Part shown: positions 23,601 through 36,688 of the stretch, piece by piece
Layout: every line of letters begins with the position of its first letter
Numbering within the stretch: the stretch's first letter is position 1
Assembly: GCA_963277665.1 (NCBI GenBank)
Contig: OY728128.1
Location: 1,861,500,988-1,861,564,987 of the forward strand
Length of the DNA: 64,000 nt
Origin: Viscum album
Taxonomy: Eukaryota > Streptophyta > Magnoliopsida > Santalales > Viscaceae
Reading direction: 5' to 3'
Notes under the pieces: model-generated
Databases searched by the model: none
What the model saw: only the letters and a program-made list of their open reading frames with translations
Told to the model about the DNA's origin: nothing
Made by a program: the position numbers and the translations under genes

Positions 23601-24780
23601 GTACACTTTTAATGTTTAATGATTTAATTTCAATTTTTTTTTTCCATGTTAGTATTCTTGATATTGTTTTACAAATTAATTTATTTTGATATATAAGGAC
23701 TACAAAAGACATTTTAGGTCTATTTTATATTTTAAAAAATGAATATTTTTACATTTTTAATATATAACATTTTGATAAATGATAAATAAAATGTTTTATT
23801 TTAAAATTATGGTGATAATGACCATTAATGTCATCATAAATTTTATTTGACTTTTATATTCCTTTAAAAGAATACTTTTTTGGGAAATGAGAAAACAAAT
23901 TTCTTTTTTTTCAGTAATTTAAATGTGTTTTTAAGGAAATTAGTGTTTTTATATTAAAAATGGGGATTTAAATAAAATTAAATTTCTAGCCAAAATTATT
24001 TTTCATAAGAGACTTAAAAAGTTTTTATGGGGTTTATGGAGGGATTACTTTTCTCTTGTATTAGTACTTGATAATTATATGAAATGGGTGTGCCTAATAT
24101 TACTTATAAGATTGGATGATCCCCATTATAGCCCGTAAAAAATGGGTGAGCCAGATATAGATTATACGATGGTTGATACCCATTATTGATCTATAATCCA
24201 TTGGGTAATGATAAAGATGCATGTATGAATTATGGTTATTCCAATTAAAAGGATTTGGTAAGGTTTTTTTTATTATCTGTGTAACCAAAAGTGGATTAAT
24301 TTATTGATATGGATTTTATTTATTTCTTTAAGAAAACATGTGTTTTTTATTCCTGTGAAAATATTTCATTTGATTATCAGGTAACATTTATTATAGAGGT
24401 ACATGTTATATGTGTTTTCATGTTTTTACTGAACTAAAAATTTTATTTCTTTTTTACATCCCTTTATGATATTTTAAGCTCATATCACATTTTTATTGTT
24501 TTTTCATAGGAATTATGGGTTATTAATGGATTGATAGAATTTTTTTTAAAGTCATGAAAATTTTTCATAAAAGATATCAGGATTTATTTGAAAAGATTTA
24601 CATTATGTAAAAAATAGATATTGTCTAGAAATGTTAAATTTGTATTATTTGGGTTTTTTATTTATGTGTTATATCATAATTATCTAATAATATAAACATA
24701 AAAAGATCCTCAATGTAAAATAATGTTAAATTTTATATTTAACTCAATATTTTGTAATGTTTTAAGGCTGATGCCTTATA
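20645..24780 (+). repeat. Element G 3' LTR
   Basis: Begins TGTAACATTTAGAGATTTTA, matching 14237 onward, and ends ATGCCTTATA. It shares all landmarks with the 5' LTR, including the hairpin array. Divergence from the 5' copy is substantial, pointing to an old insertion. No coding content. Confidence 0.8.
22858..23082 (+). promoter_or_regulatory. Hairpin array in G 3' LTR (2 copies)
   Basis: Copy 1 at 22858-22892: arms ACATCA/TGATGT. Copy 2 at 23033-23082: perfect 8-bp arms AACATTAC/GTAATGTT around GTACGTACGGTCTACTGTCTC. The matching G 5' LTR copy has AACGTCAC/GTAACGTT: both arms differ and pairing is largely kept. Confidence 0.62.
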
Positions 24781-27700
24781 TAATTAATAGTAAAAATCCT
24801 AAACAATTGTTACAACAGTTAAGATTAAAAAAGACTTATTTGTGGGTAATGTATGATATATTAGTAATTACTCTAACAAAAATTTCTAAATACTATGGGA
24901 TGTGCAAATGTTTAACCTATACTAACCAACCTTGTAATATATCTTAATTTAAAATCATCTTAGAGGAGTAATATTTTATTACACTTTATTATCTTATGAT
25001 ATCCTATGTGTGTTATTTCCCCCACAAAAAATGAAACCCCTCTATTTTTTTCACGCAACATTGAGAGATCTAGATTTTTGAAAACATTACCAATTATCTT
25101 CTCAATATCCCTATTCATTAATTAGAAGTTATTGTATTCTCAAAATACCATTCCAATAGTCTATAAGAAAGAATTTTAAAGAGGTATATCGAGGAAGGGT
25201 AATGAGCTTAACCTTCATCTTTCAATTTTTTTATTCTTCTACATTATATAAATATATGATACTAATCAGAAAAAATATCTTTATTATACATAAATTATTA
25301 AATTTCATTATTATATTTTAACTGATAATAAAAAAACCTTCATTCAGTCAAATGAGAATTGAAATTGTACCTCATGTGTATGTATGGATTATTGGATCCA
25401 CAGAGTGATACAATTAATTTTCCATCACCCTATTACATAGATTGTATTTATGATTAAATAAATTATATATATGATATTTTTGAAATATGTATACCTATAT
25501 AATTATTATTTTATATCTAGCATTCTACAGTCCAATTTTTTGGAAGTGTTAACATCGTTCTAGTGCACATGTGGACTACCACTTCAACATAGGGATGTGA
25601 TTGTTTTTTCAATTATGAATTAAAACAATGGTAAATAGGATGAATTGAAAAAATATTATATATATATGACATAATAATTAATTTTTAATTGTGCATTATT
25701 ATTTTCCTTTCTTTCATTCCATTCTTGAAAAAGCGAAAATCACATTCACGTGTACTAAATCCTACCATTTCCATGAATGGTGTAATTAATATTTCTATCT
25801 CTATATTTTTTGGTTGACACACTATATATATATATATAATGAACGTATATGTTATTAATATGATTATTAAATTTTTATAGATTATAGAACCATTATCAAT
25901 GTACATGCATCATAACTACAAACCTGAAAATCTAATGAAAAATGAAATTGTATACACCCATAAATAATGAATTTAAAAAGAAATTATTAATAAATGGGTG
26001 TTAAAATATTATAATTGGATAAAATATAACATTATAACTATTAAAATTACTTCTATATAGAATTATAATAAAGATAAATTTATTTTCAAGGAAGATATAA
26101 TATATATGAAGCAATTAAAACATTAGTTAATAGATTTTGGTCTCACTTTTATTTCTCTGAAACACATGCCATATTCACCACATATATATTTTATGTACTG
26201 TATATAATACCAATTAATGTATTTCATGATTAATATCATGAAAATTATTTTATAAAATATCCCTGTAATTTTATTTCATTCATTTTCCTATGAATAATAA
26301 TTTAAAAAAATGATAAAGTATTTTTTATAGCAACATCATTATTTATCAATATTATTAATGATCATGTTTATGATGATTTTTTTATGAATATTCTATCAAA
26401 AACCCAAATATGTTTTTCTCAAATGTTTATTTTTTAGATATTAACAATTTTTATTTTATTTTTCGAGACAACAAGAGTTCAACAGAATGAAATATTTTTT
26501 AAGTTAAACCGATATTATTTCACTATTAGGTTGAAAATCATTTTTCTTATATATATATGTGTTGTAGACATGTTTTCAAGAATTTTTTTAATGTACTAAA
26601 AATATTGTTGAAATAATTTTTTAATCATCATTGGATTTTTACAAAATTGTTTAAAACAAATCTTTTTTATTTATTTTATATGTGAGTTACTTTTTACTTT
26701 TTGAAACAAAATTCAAGAAGACAATCTGTTTTAACATATATATCATGGACAAAATTTCCCATAATCAATAACTATTATAGATTTTAATATTCAATTTTGA
26801 GTTTTCATGTTTCTTTGTAAAAAAAATCGCTTAAAATTCCATTATAATTTGGGATTTTTTTATATTTTTAACAAGTGATTATAATTATAAAATTGAATTT
26901 ACCATAAAAAATTTATTGTGATCTTTTAAAGGTGTTTTGAAATGTGAAAACATCCTTTTATGTATTATATTATTTAATGTGGATATAATCTAATGATACC
27001 ATCCAATATATTTCTTTGGATGTATGATTGATCATGGTTTAATATTGATTTTATGAAGACCATTTTTTTCTCATCTGTTAATTATGTTACGATGAATCCT
27101 TTATGAAACACATTTCGTTTCATTGGTTTATGGTATAATATAATTATGAAATCATTATGAAACCCATTTTCTTCCCAAGTGTTATGATATGATGAATGTT
27201 TTTAAACTTTTGGAACACATATGTATGATTTTTATTATGTAAATGGTGGGACATGAATTGCATATATTTCCTATTCATTGGGAATCTATTGATATCTCAT
27301 GAGATAATAAAGTCTTCAATGGGGATTTAACCCAGTTCGATAAGGGACACTATCTACTATGATAATAATAGGATTAAACCATGATTAATGATATGATATA
27401 ATGGGTAGTGAACCCAATCGAATGTGATATTCATGTTTGTGATCCTTAACTCCCCATATGAGTTTATATGTTTATCTATATACCAAAAACTTATTCCTTA
27501 TTTGAAAGTTATTCTATCATGGTTCATGTTCTTTGATTATTTTATAATTAATTTCTTATAAACTACCAATATTTAATCCCTTACACATGTTTTTTCTCAT
27601 GGATATGTATGTTATGGTTTTCAAATATAGAAATCATGTTTTCAAACCCTTCTTCCAATGTTATGTTTAAGTGACCATATCAATATCCCTTGATTAAAAT

Positions 27701-27900
27701 TATAGATAATATAATAACACCCTTTCTTATGTTTGCATTCTCCAATTTATGATGGATCCTTTTAAGTATTTTATTTGAAAGAAGTGTGATAGATATTAAG
27801 AACATAGTGGGAGATTATGTTGGTCACATATAAACAAGTTTTTTATGTAACAATGTTTCCAAGGACAATAAATATATATGATTCATTCAATAATAATTAT
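24781..27900 (+). mobile_element. Element F 3' LTR, second part
   Basis: It continues the LTR interrupted by G. Landmarks in the family order are: a segment at 25070-25215 matching G 15765-15890, ending in a donor-like AGG|GTAATG; two hairpin copies at 25552-25598 and 25743-25779; and ATTGGGAATCTATTGATATC then TCATGAGATA near 27285-27300, matching the U5 block of B (about 41980, minus strand). Extrapolating from B puts the LTR end near 27900; no clear end is visible. An alternative is an independent LTR fragment of the same family. No coding content. Confidence 0.45.
25552..25779 (+). promoter_or_regulatory. Hairpin array in F LTR (2 copies)
   Basis: 25552-25598: arms ACATC/GATGT around GTGCACATGTGGACTACCAC. 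25743-25779: arms CATTCACG/CATGAATG (7 of 8 pairs) around TGTACTAAATCCTACC. Same core layout as in G, A and B. Confidence 0.5.
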
Positions 27901-29978
27901 TTAATTTATTTAATATCAATTTAACAAGATTATATATTTGTGTATAAAAGTTTGAGTCGGTATAGTTTCCTATATCATAGCTTCATCAGTTACTATGGTG
28001 GGTAAATAAATCATTGAATACCTATAGGGGTGGTTTCCATGGTGTTCAAAAGACCTTGATTTTCATTTCTCATTCCTTATTTTGGATTCCTAAAAAGGAA
28101 TGGGGTATGTTAAGTTATAGTGAAATGGTTTTATATCATTAAAAAATATTACTCACATTATTATTCTATTCTCTATGATATATCCATTCCATCCATTAAA
28201 TTAGGTGTATGCATCATTTTATGGGGGTTTTTTTCTAATGTTTTAAATAAAATATGAATGATCTAAGACCTTTATTGATTTTTATTCTTGAATATGTTCT
28301 CTAAATTATTTTTAAAAAATAAATGATGTGATAGTTAGTGTGTTAAATATACCATTGAGGTGTATTAAATTTGACACTCAATGTATGGGAGTGTTGTTCA
28401 TTTATGATTGGATAAAAAATATAATATAAATTTCTGAATAATGAATCAATACGAATGAACTAGAGTATTAAACCATTTGATCAGGTTTTTTCATGATGAA
28501 CTTATTTTATTCTAATTTTTCCCCTTTATTTTCGAGTAATCAAATAATTTTGATGACTATAATTATGTGTTATTTTTATATATTAAAAATTATTAAAATA
28601 TAAAAAATGTTATGAAGTTTGGAGTGAATACAATAGAATATAATGGATCCATAAGGGAAATGATCATGATTAACCATCGTTCAGTACTATCAAAGAGAAT
28701 ATTATTTTACTAAAAATTTAAAACATGTGTGTTAGAAGTTTGGAAAATTTGTAGATAATATAATATAGATAATCAATTACTATTTTTGATAGTGTATACT
28801 GATTTTTTATCTATTTTCAAAATAAATTATTCCATTGATTAACTCACAATCACCAATGGAAGATATTTTTTTCATTACATGATTCATAGATGTAGGGATA
28901 TTGAATCTTATTATAAAGTGAAGATGAATTAATTGAGGTCATCTTATACCATAAAAAAGATTCAGAATATAAGGTCATGGACAAATTTACTTGAGCACTA
29001 CCTGATCTCTTTGAGTATATATCAGAGTTCCATAAAAAAGTGAATGTGGTAAATGAACATGCTATCTTGTTCCCTCAAATAACATTGGATGAAATATGAT
29101 GGGTTAATGTCATACATCAATATTAATCAATCCCTAGAGAACTCAACTACATAAAATAGGAACTCAATTAATACTAAGTGTTTTATAAGAAATATTAAAG
29201 GTGGATGATAGGATTATATAATTATTGGCCTATAAATTCTATAAAATTAATTGCCAAACAATCCCCCTTGATTTTAATATTGACATGTTATTAGTTTTGG
29301 AAAATTCCTTTTATAAAAATGAAAAAATGGAAACTGTAGTCCCCAAAGAAATTATAATATTCCTACTACCCTATATTATAAGGAATTTTTATGATATATA
29401 TAACCGAGAATGATTGAAAGAGATAAAATATTATTCAACTATTGCTGATAATATTTTATTGAACTCATTTTTCTCAAATTCTGCTGAAAATTAATTGAGT
29501 ATCACATCCCATTATTTGAATTTTTAAATTCAAAAAACATATGGGTTTCAATAGAGGGAGATGATAAATTATAAGATAAACTCATTAAGAGAGAGTTTCT
29601 AATTTTGTTTCTTGAAAATATCATGTTATACATTAATCTTGTTTGAGTGGAATGTTTATATATTTTTTCATTTTTTCATATATTTTACATGAAAAACATA
29701 GAGAATTTTTCATTGATAAAATTATAAATAAGGAAGAAATGGTGTATTCCCAACAATTTTAAATAGAATCCATATAAAAAATGGTGAAAGTATTGGAGGA
29801 ACCATAAATTTTATTCCTAATTCCATGAATTTTATACCTAATTTCTGAGGGTTTGTTTTTGAATAAATATTTCAGAGGTGTCTTCATCAGGGAATGTGAG
29901 ACGAAAATAACAAAATAAATTATTTTTAGGGGATATGAGAGAGAAAACACATCCACTATATGAATTGTAATAATAAAT
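27901..29978. other. Unassigned AT-rich DNA left of element C
   Basis: No LTR boundary, primer site or recognisable domain. A weakly protein-like stretch runs from about 28980 to 29410 (for example DLFEYISEFHKKVNVVNEHA, then a 62-codon frame at 29225-29413), but I cannot match it to a family. It may be the decayed interior of F or of another element that received C. Confidence 0.5.
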
Positions 29979-32586
29979 TTTCCTTGATTTTCTTTGTATT
30001 ATATTTAAATATTATATGGATTAATTTCGAGACCAGTAATTTAGACGACATTTTATTCTGAGACCCGTTGTGTCTATAATATATGTCTAAAGAATATTCA
30101 AATATTAAATAGCATGCACATGTAATTTTACTGAAGAGTGGAATAAATAATAAATGGGTTCTCAGATTAAAAATATTATGGCACCGTTGCATTCAGGGCA
30201 TTGACATTACCCTAGGTGATGCCTAGAGAATTCTCTCAGCGATGATGGAATCCATACATAGGCTCATAACCTTAGAAATTCCATGGAGGCTATAGGGAGA
30301 AACCCTAGATAATTCTCTTAGTGATGATGGAAGATACTTAAATAAGATATTTTTCTTGGCTTGATTCACCAACAATAATTTATCTTCAATAGTGAATGAT
30401 CCAATTCCCAGGTAGGGAATGCTGTTTTAATGTTATTTTCTCCATTCATAGATTCAACAATGAATGTGGACCAACCAACGAACATGTTGATCCATAGTTC
30501 GATCATTCGTATGGTATGGGTTCTAATTGCATTATTTATGAGGTTGATTTTAATATTGATTTTGGTTTTAGATAATTCTTACGAGAATGGTTTGAGGATA
30601 GAATGTACAACGTTTGAGGTTCATTCATTGGGTTCATTCCATGTGAAATTATCTCTCCCATTTTTAATGTTTGTTCTTACTTCTTGAAAGGGTTATGAAC
30701 AAATGATCATTTCACCTTAGATTCATAGAGTAGTTATCGAAAATTGATTAGACATCACTGGGACGACGTAATAGAGGTGCGCCGATGATGGGGATGGTTG
30801 AATCTAAGTGATTCGAGAGATATTGTTCTTTGATAGATTTTCCCCATTTAGATTTAATATTGTTTTTTTGAACTGATTGAAGTGCGAAAACACCTATATT
30901 CGATAATAGGATGATGAAATGACATAGGATCTGGAGTTTTAGGGTGAAAAGATCACCGAATGAGGTCTAGATCACCGATCATTGTGCATGGAGGAAGAAC
31001 GCGAGATTATGGAAAATTCTGATGAACATGGTGTGTAATCTGTGGTTACACAACGTGTGGAACCTACAGAGCAATGTCTTGGGTTTCGAGAGATAGTTAA
31101 ATCTCAGATGGCATGTGAAATTTTCACACAGTATGTAGGCCCTTCCCAAATACTCGACATGTATCATGGGAGATATATAGACATGTGGAGGAGTACATGT
31201 GTTTACTACAAGACATATACTCCCCCACACAACATGGCCTAGACCATGTATATAAACCACCCCATATACTAGTACCTCGATAGATATATATGAGTAGACA
31301 CCATGTACTCGAACACAACCAGAGTAGATGGTGGACCCTAGATGGAAGGACACATCGTGTGACTTATTTAACATGCCATATACCCATATTCTGCAAGAAA
31401 TATTTGGAAGGAGACATTTCATTGTTCAAAATAAGTTCCTGGGGTCAAGAGACATGGCTTGTGACCCTACTATACACATTTTACCTATTTCTACAAGGGT
31501 TGAATCCTTTTTCCACCTTAAATTTGACAAGATTTGTTAGGGATTATTCCCTTTATCTCTCCCTAAAGGGTGGTGGGTATCATTACTTAACAATAAAATT
31601 ATCATCCCTTCAACCATACTTCCTAGGTAGAGTCGTTGGAATCTCCAAAAAAGCCCAGTGTGAAAACCCCTATTCATCTTTGCTCCCTAGGTAGAGTCCT
31701 TTGTAATATGTCCACCAATCCTACTAGACATTGATCCTCTAATTAGAATGTTATTCTGTGTGGATTTTTCGGTATCACCGCATGGTCCTGGTTTTGATCC
31801 TCATATGTTGTATCACATCTCTCTCCTAAGATTTATTAGTGAATCTCTCTCATGATGGTTCCCAAAGAACAATACATCTCAGATGAGAATCATTATTTCA
31901 ATTGAACATAGGAGTCTGTTTTCTCGGATGAGTTCTTTATTGAATCATTAAACTGAAATCTTAGTCTTGGTATTCGGTAGTTAGGACTGACCTCTAGAAT
32001 TTATGTCCTGGGCTGGGTATATTTGGATATTCTTGTTATATGTGTTATATAAATATACTATGTGGAGTTTACTATATATTTTCTTTTTGTATGGATTTAT
32101 TATTTTGGGGTGTCCTACATAGTATTTTATACTCACCCCTACAAGGGAATTTCCCACATGTGTAATATCTTGTATTGATGAGCGACCTTTGATTGAGTCC
32201 TAGGCGGACCGGGACTGGATGGAGGCTTGTGAGATCATGCAGTCAAGGTGTTACTAGAGCTATAGAAAGTAGTACCATTACCTTTTCTCAGATGTTGGAC
32301 TTGTGGTTATCGAATTCTTCTGGTGGGATTGTATTTGGACCACTTTCTATTTATATTCCTTTCATACTCAATCGATTAGTATATAGTGGCATGAATTCAT
32401 TTTTTTCATATTGGATCTTATTTTTTAGAATTTTGTGTTTTTTTGATATGTGTGAATGTATTCAAGTATAAATACAATTCCTCCAATGTAGTGATATTCC
32501 TACTCAATTCTAGTCACTAGCCCCTAGCCTACTGGTGGTGGGCTCGAGGATTCACATCATGGGCCTCAATGGGATGGGTTGCGAAA
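29979..32586 (+). repeat. Element C 5' LTR
   Basis: Aligned with 59643-61704 by shared blocks: AAATATTATATGG, GAGACCCGTTGT, GACATTGATCCTCTA, GGTGGGATTGTATTTGGACCA. It is about 550 bp longer than the 3' LTR because of extra sequence near 30990-31610. A conserved loop AGTAT..ATACT at 32121-32133 precedes CACCCC. Frames here, including one of 147 codons on the minus strand (30979-31422), show no domain and are not conserved in the other LTR. Confidence 0.8.
30990..31610. other. Extra segment present only in C's 5' LTR
   Basis: The two C LTRs align on both sides, but the 3' LTR runs from about 60745 almost directly to its GGAATCTC block (about 60758). Here about 0.6 kb intervenes, rich in ACATGT and CATATAC stretches. 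It is either an insertion in this LTR or a deletion in the other. No terminal repeats or target duplication recognised. Confidence 0.5.
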
Positions 32587-32589
32587 TAG

Positions 32590-32603
32590 TGGTTTTTGAG
32601 GCA
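32590..32603 (+). other. Primer-binding site of C (decayed)
   Basis: TGGTTTTTGAGGCA, aligned with the initiator tRNA-Met site TGGTATCAGAGCA a few bases after the LTR end. Weak match, but in the right position. Confidence 0.5.
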
Positions 32604-32899
32604 TATTGGTTCTTTTATAGGACTGGGAGCCTTTGATATTAGTTTGGTGAAATAGTGAAAAGTGTTTTGAGTTGAGATTTTAGGCCAGGGAATGAAGTGT
32701 TAGGGTAGGCAGCTGATGTATCCATACACCCGGACTTTGATAAACTTCTTTTAGTCTCGGTACATGCAAACACTGGATGCATGGAAAATAATGGTACATA
32801 CATTGTACTAAAACATGTTGCAGTTTCCATGTCCTTTTTGAGTCATCTCACCAAATATACTCAATGTCCTTGGTATATCTTTCTTTCTAATAGGATTTC

Positions 32900-34040
32900 C
32901 CTGATATTTATACCATATTCGATTTAGCATCTAAATCAGGAGGATGAATCCCTCAATGAAAAGGCTTCGATACAGGGACCAGTTCCTCATGAGTTACCTC
33001 CTAGTGGTGCACCAGTCGTACTGCCACCTATAGAGAAGCACATGGTTCCTACAGTACCAGATGATGTGGAGCATAGGATGAGTGCACTTCATGAGTTTTA
33101 GATATATTTATCCAACATGTTTTGACATGATCCCGAAACTCCATTGGCTGCATACTGGGTTGAGCCAAGGAATAAATTTTTCTATCTTGTTAGGACATCA
33201 GTTGATCATATGGTTGTCTTGGTGGTGAGCCTTCTATAGGGTTCAACAGGGAGATGTTGGAGACTGGTTATCTATAATCATGATGAGCATACTCTTTTTT
33301 GGAAAAATATTGAGCCTCTTTAGAGAGGATTTACCACTAGTTACACTGAGATCTATGTGTGTTTATGATCTTCTTCAGCTCAAGTAGGGTAGCATGATAG
33401 TGGATGATATTTCATTGAGGTTCACTGACCTTTCTTGGTTCTCAGTGGATATGGTTAGATATTAGTACTTTAGGGCTTGGACATTTGAGTAAGGTCTGCG
33501 TTGAGATATTTGTGCCATTGTTATCCCTATTTGCATTTCTATTAATGTTGGGGTGTGTGAGTGAGCTTTGGTGGTCTAAAGCTTCTTGGATGAGCATATA
33601 CATCTAGTGATAGTTACTAGGAGAAGATCAAGTGAAGAGACCTCGACATCGGGGAGCCAAAATTTGTCTTATGGATCTAGACGTGAGAGAAGTTTTAGTA
33701 TGAGGTCCAAGGGTAGAGGATTTATAATTTAGGGACCACAGAGTGGGGTCCATTTATCCCGGGGATATGTGGTTCTATTCATGTTATAAAAGGGGCATCT
33801 CACTTTATATTTTCCAACAGACCTTACTACTAATAGAGAGAAAATAGATGAACCAAAGAGGTAGAGACACCGATAGGATCAAGTAGATCTATAGGGAGGT
33901 ATATGTGGTAGAGAAGATGGTAGAGAAACTAGAGGTGGTCAATGTTTCTTCTTATTACCACCACCACCACATCTAGGAGGTCTATGCTTAGCTCTTGGAG
34001 CTGGAGGATAAGGGTGGGAACAAGTTTATGTGGTCAAGGC
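32900..34040 (+). pseudogene. gag: Gag pseudogene of C
   Basis: The capsid C-terminal region is recognisable at about 33480-33620: GLR*DICAIVIPICI followed by a block ending FLDEHIHLVIVTRRRSS, like the family's GLRxEIRxRVIPL...YERAL pattern. A Ser/Arg-rich linker follows. A zinc-knuckle remnant (KGHLTLYFP, about 33790-33816) has lost its cysteines. Many stops. The N-terminal part cannot be traced with confidence. Role: particle formation and RNA binding, now lost. Confidence 0.6.
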
Positions 34041-34074
34041 ATATAACCTATGGGCTCTAAGAATTATTCGAGGG

Positions 34075-34309
34075 ATGATCTATGTATCTTCTTCTTTAAC
34101 TACAATATTGAAAAACAAAGGTATAAGTCATTACTTTCTCACCACGTATCCTTTTCCAGTCCTACAGATTTCAGTTGAATTTTTAACTTGACCCTTAACC
34201 ATTGAGACACCAATTGGAGAAGACTCATTGATCACACATCTATTCTGATTGTGTGACCTATCCCTTGTAGGTGACAATTTCATATGGAAATTCTTGGGGG
34301 AAGTATTGA
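34075..34309 (+). pseudogene. Protease pseudogene of C, first half
   Basis: Reads LQISVEFLT*PLTIETPIGE at about 34160-34215, matching the second part of the family's retroviral protease (substitution of the V-TPVGE block). It is cut at 34309 by insertion of element A and continues at 56567. ATTGA at 34305-34309 is the target duplication shared with 56562-56566. Confidence 0.6.
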
Positions 34310-34529
34310 TGTAACACCCCGACCCTAGTTACCTAGAGTCGGTGCATTATTACATAACATTGGCATGATCACGAGAAAGATCAAGTCTCGAAAGACCGAT
34401 TAGTTTATTAGCCTTGGAATAACTAGATACATCCATAAATTTTTACATTACATCATAAAAAAAACATCTTGTCTTCATATCCCCTCATACTATACCTGCA
34501 GGTCATTCATAAATTACTTCTTCATAATC

Positions 34530-34545
34530 CTGGAAAAAATAAAAC
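34530..34545 (-). other. Candidate splice acceptor in A LTR
   Basis: Minus strand TTTTATTTTTTCCAG then GATTATG: pyrimidine tract plus CAG. With the donor at 37087 it would define an intron of about 2.56 kb inside the LTR. Predicted only. Confidence 0.45.
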
Positions 34546-34556
34546 ATTGAAAGGGG

Positions 34557-34572
34557 TGAGCTCAGATGCTCA
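34557..34572 (-). promoter_or_regulatory. Conserved R/U5 stem-loop in A LTR
   Basis: TGAGC (34557-34561) pairs with GCTCA (34568-34572). On the minus strand it reads TACTGAGCATCTGAGCTCAC and is followed by CCC. It is present in both A LTRs. B and I keep decayed or partly paired versions, and E and C have analogous loops. Confidence 0.5.
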
Positions 34573-36688
34573 GTAAGGATGACATTATAGCAGAAGATTT
34601 CATAAATAAGCATAAACACTTAAGGCAATTTATAACTAAAACAAAAGCCTTTTAAACATGAACTTTTATCATGGTATGGCATAAATAAAATGAAATAATG
34701 CCATTTACTTACTCACATGGATATTCTACTAGTCGAATGATCACATGCAATATCAATAACCACTTTCATAATGATGGAATGCATAATGCCAGACTATCAT
34801 AACCACATAGCCAAGGCCTCGTGCCAAGACTACAAATAAGATTTTGCCAAGGCCTTGTGCCAAGACACTAGTTTGTCTCATGAGACCTACCGATGCATCG
34901 AGGAGCTGTAGCGGGCTCCACCAGTCACTTATTAAGTCCAATGCATTCCTTATATGAACATGTTTAAACATAACATAAACATTCGTATTAAAACTAGCAT
35001 ACGAAATGTCAATACTTTTACCACAAACCATGAATGGTATAAAAACAGCACATCCACAGTCAAACATAACTCATTCGATACAATATGGAAGATTGTATTG
35101 TATCACATTATCCTCAATCAATAATAATGAAGGATGTTGACATAGATGAAAATAATCATCAAAACTATTTGAGAGAAATATCCCCCTTTTTTTGAAAACA
35201 TTTAAAAGTCACACTATTTGTCAAGAAGCCATTTAAAAGTAGATTTTTGAATCAAAGTGTCCCATACCACTTTGAAACTTTTTAAAAGGAGTTTTTATTT
35301 CTAAAATTTAATTTCCATATAAATAAATCCTTAAAACCATTTTTAAAACATGGACATTAATGAGAAAGGTTTAGATGAATAAGTCTTTTAAAACATTTAA
35401 AAATGGTATTTTAGTTAGAGATTCTAACCAAAAGAGACACTTGAATACAAATAATTGAGGTAATCAAAACTTTTTAATATCATGAGAATATAGGGAATCA
35501 TGATATACTATGTCAAAGTACATTATATACACCACATAAAAGTGATTTGGTGTATATCATCAAAGAAGTCTCAATGGAATGTAAATTGAGATGAAATCTC
35601 TCATAAAGGTTGTATCCTTAGGTTAAGGATAAATCAATGACATAATTATGTGTGACAAATATAAATACACTAAATATGATTGGATATTCAGTGTAAAACA
35701 ATCAAAGGACATTCACACATATTCTTGTAAAAACAATACCAACGAATTGGATGTTTAACTCAACAAATGGAGAATGAGTTAAAATTACTCTTATCAAATT
35801 CATATCAATGACTTGAGAATTATCAATGGAGTGATTATGTGTATCAAACATATATCCACAGGAAGGGGAGTGGAAATTATGACATAATCAAATGAATATT
35901 GATTCCACACATAATCTTGGGGTAATATATTCAATGAAATATGCGTAAAGCCAAATGAGTGGAAATTGAAATTTCAAATTCCCTTATCGATTAGGTATCT
36001 TACGAAACATACACCCATGAAAAAAGTATCATACCCTGATGATTTAAATAACCATAAATTAAAGTATATTACACAATTAATGCAATCATGGGCAGTACAC
36101 ATACCCCACATGCAATAATTAAGTGGTGAATAATGGAAATCTCACGAAATTAAAAGTGAGATAAGAAACCCCTTACCACGTTAATCAACTGAGTCGTATG
36201 GACAAAAGTTAATAACCACCAAATTATTTACAGAATAACATTAATGTAAGAGAATCATGATAATATATATCAAATGGCCGTACACAATACACCACTTTCA
36301 ATAATTTAGTGGCGAACAATGGAAATCTCACGGAATTGAAAGTGAGATAAGAGAATCCCTTACTTTGTACTTTTTCCTTGGTCAATGGTAGGTTTACCTC
36401 CTGTATAATGGTGAAATAATTGTTATTGAATAATACAAGAATCATTTACTTTAATATGATATCATATATGATCTTTTAACATTGATTTGTTAATAATATC
36501 TTAGAATTATCGTCATTTCGGGTGTTAACGGGTTCATTTTACATTATATTCTTTGTTATGTGAGCCATATTCGTTATTAATGGGATGTATATTATTCATA
36601 TATATAATGATATCAAGTCCTTAGACATCATTTTTAAATCATCAAATGATAATTATACTTTAATGGATACGATGGCGAATGAATCTCA

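Larger units (their letters stand above)
14237..24780 (+). mobile_element. Element G: gag-only LTR retrotransposon
   Basis: Two LTRs of about 4.2 kb (14237-18437 and 20645-24780) flank a 2.2 kb interior holding only gag remnants. Flanks TAATG (14232-14236) and TAATT (24781-24785) fit a 5-bp target duplication with one change. The LTR start (TGTAACATCTTGAGATTTC) resembles the start of B's LTR read on the minus strand (TGTAACAGCCCGAGATTTT), so G, A and B form one family; G is the older, more diverged copy. No pol is present, and the interior is too short to have held one. Confidence 0.78.

Noticed and set aside
24723..24947. 74-codon open frame spanning the right end of G
   Set aside because: It crosses the G/F boundary at 24780 and has no domain. 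A chance frame in AT-rich DNA.
30979..31422. 147-codon open frame on the minus strand in C's 5' LTR
   Set aside because: No recognisable domain. It lies mostly in the segment missing from the 3' LTR and overlaps other frames of similar length.
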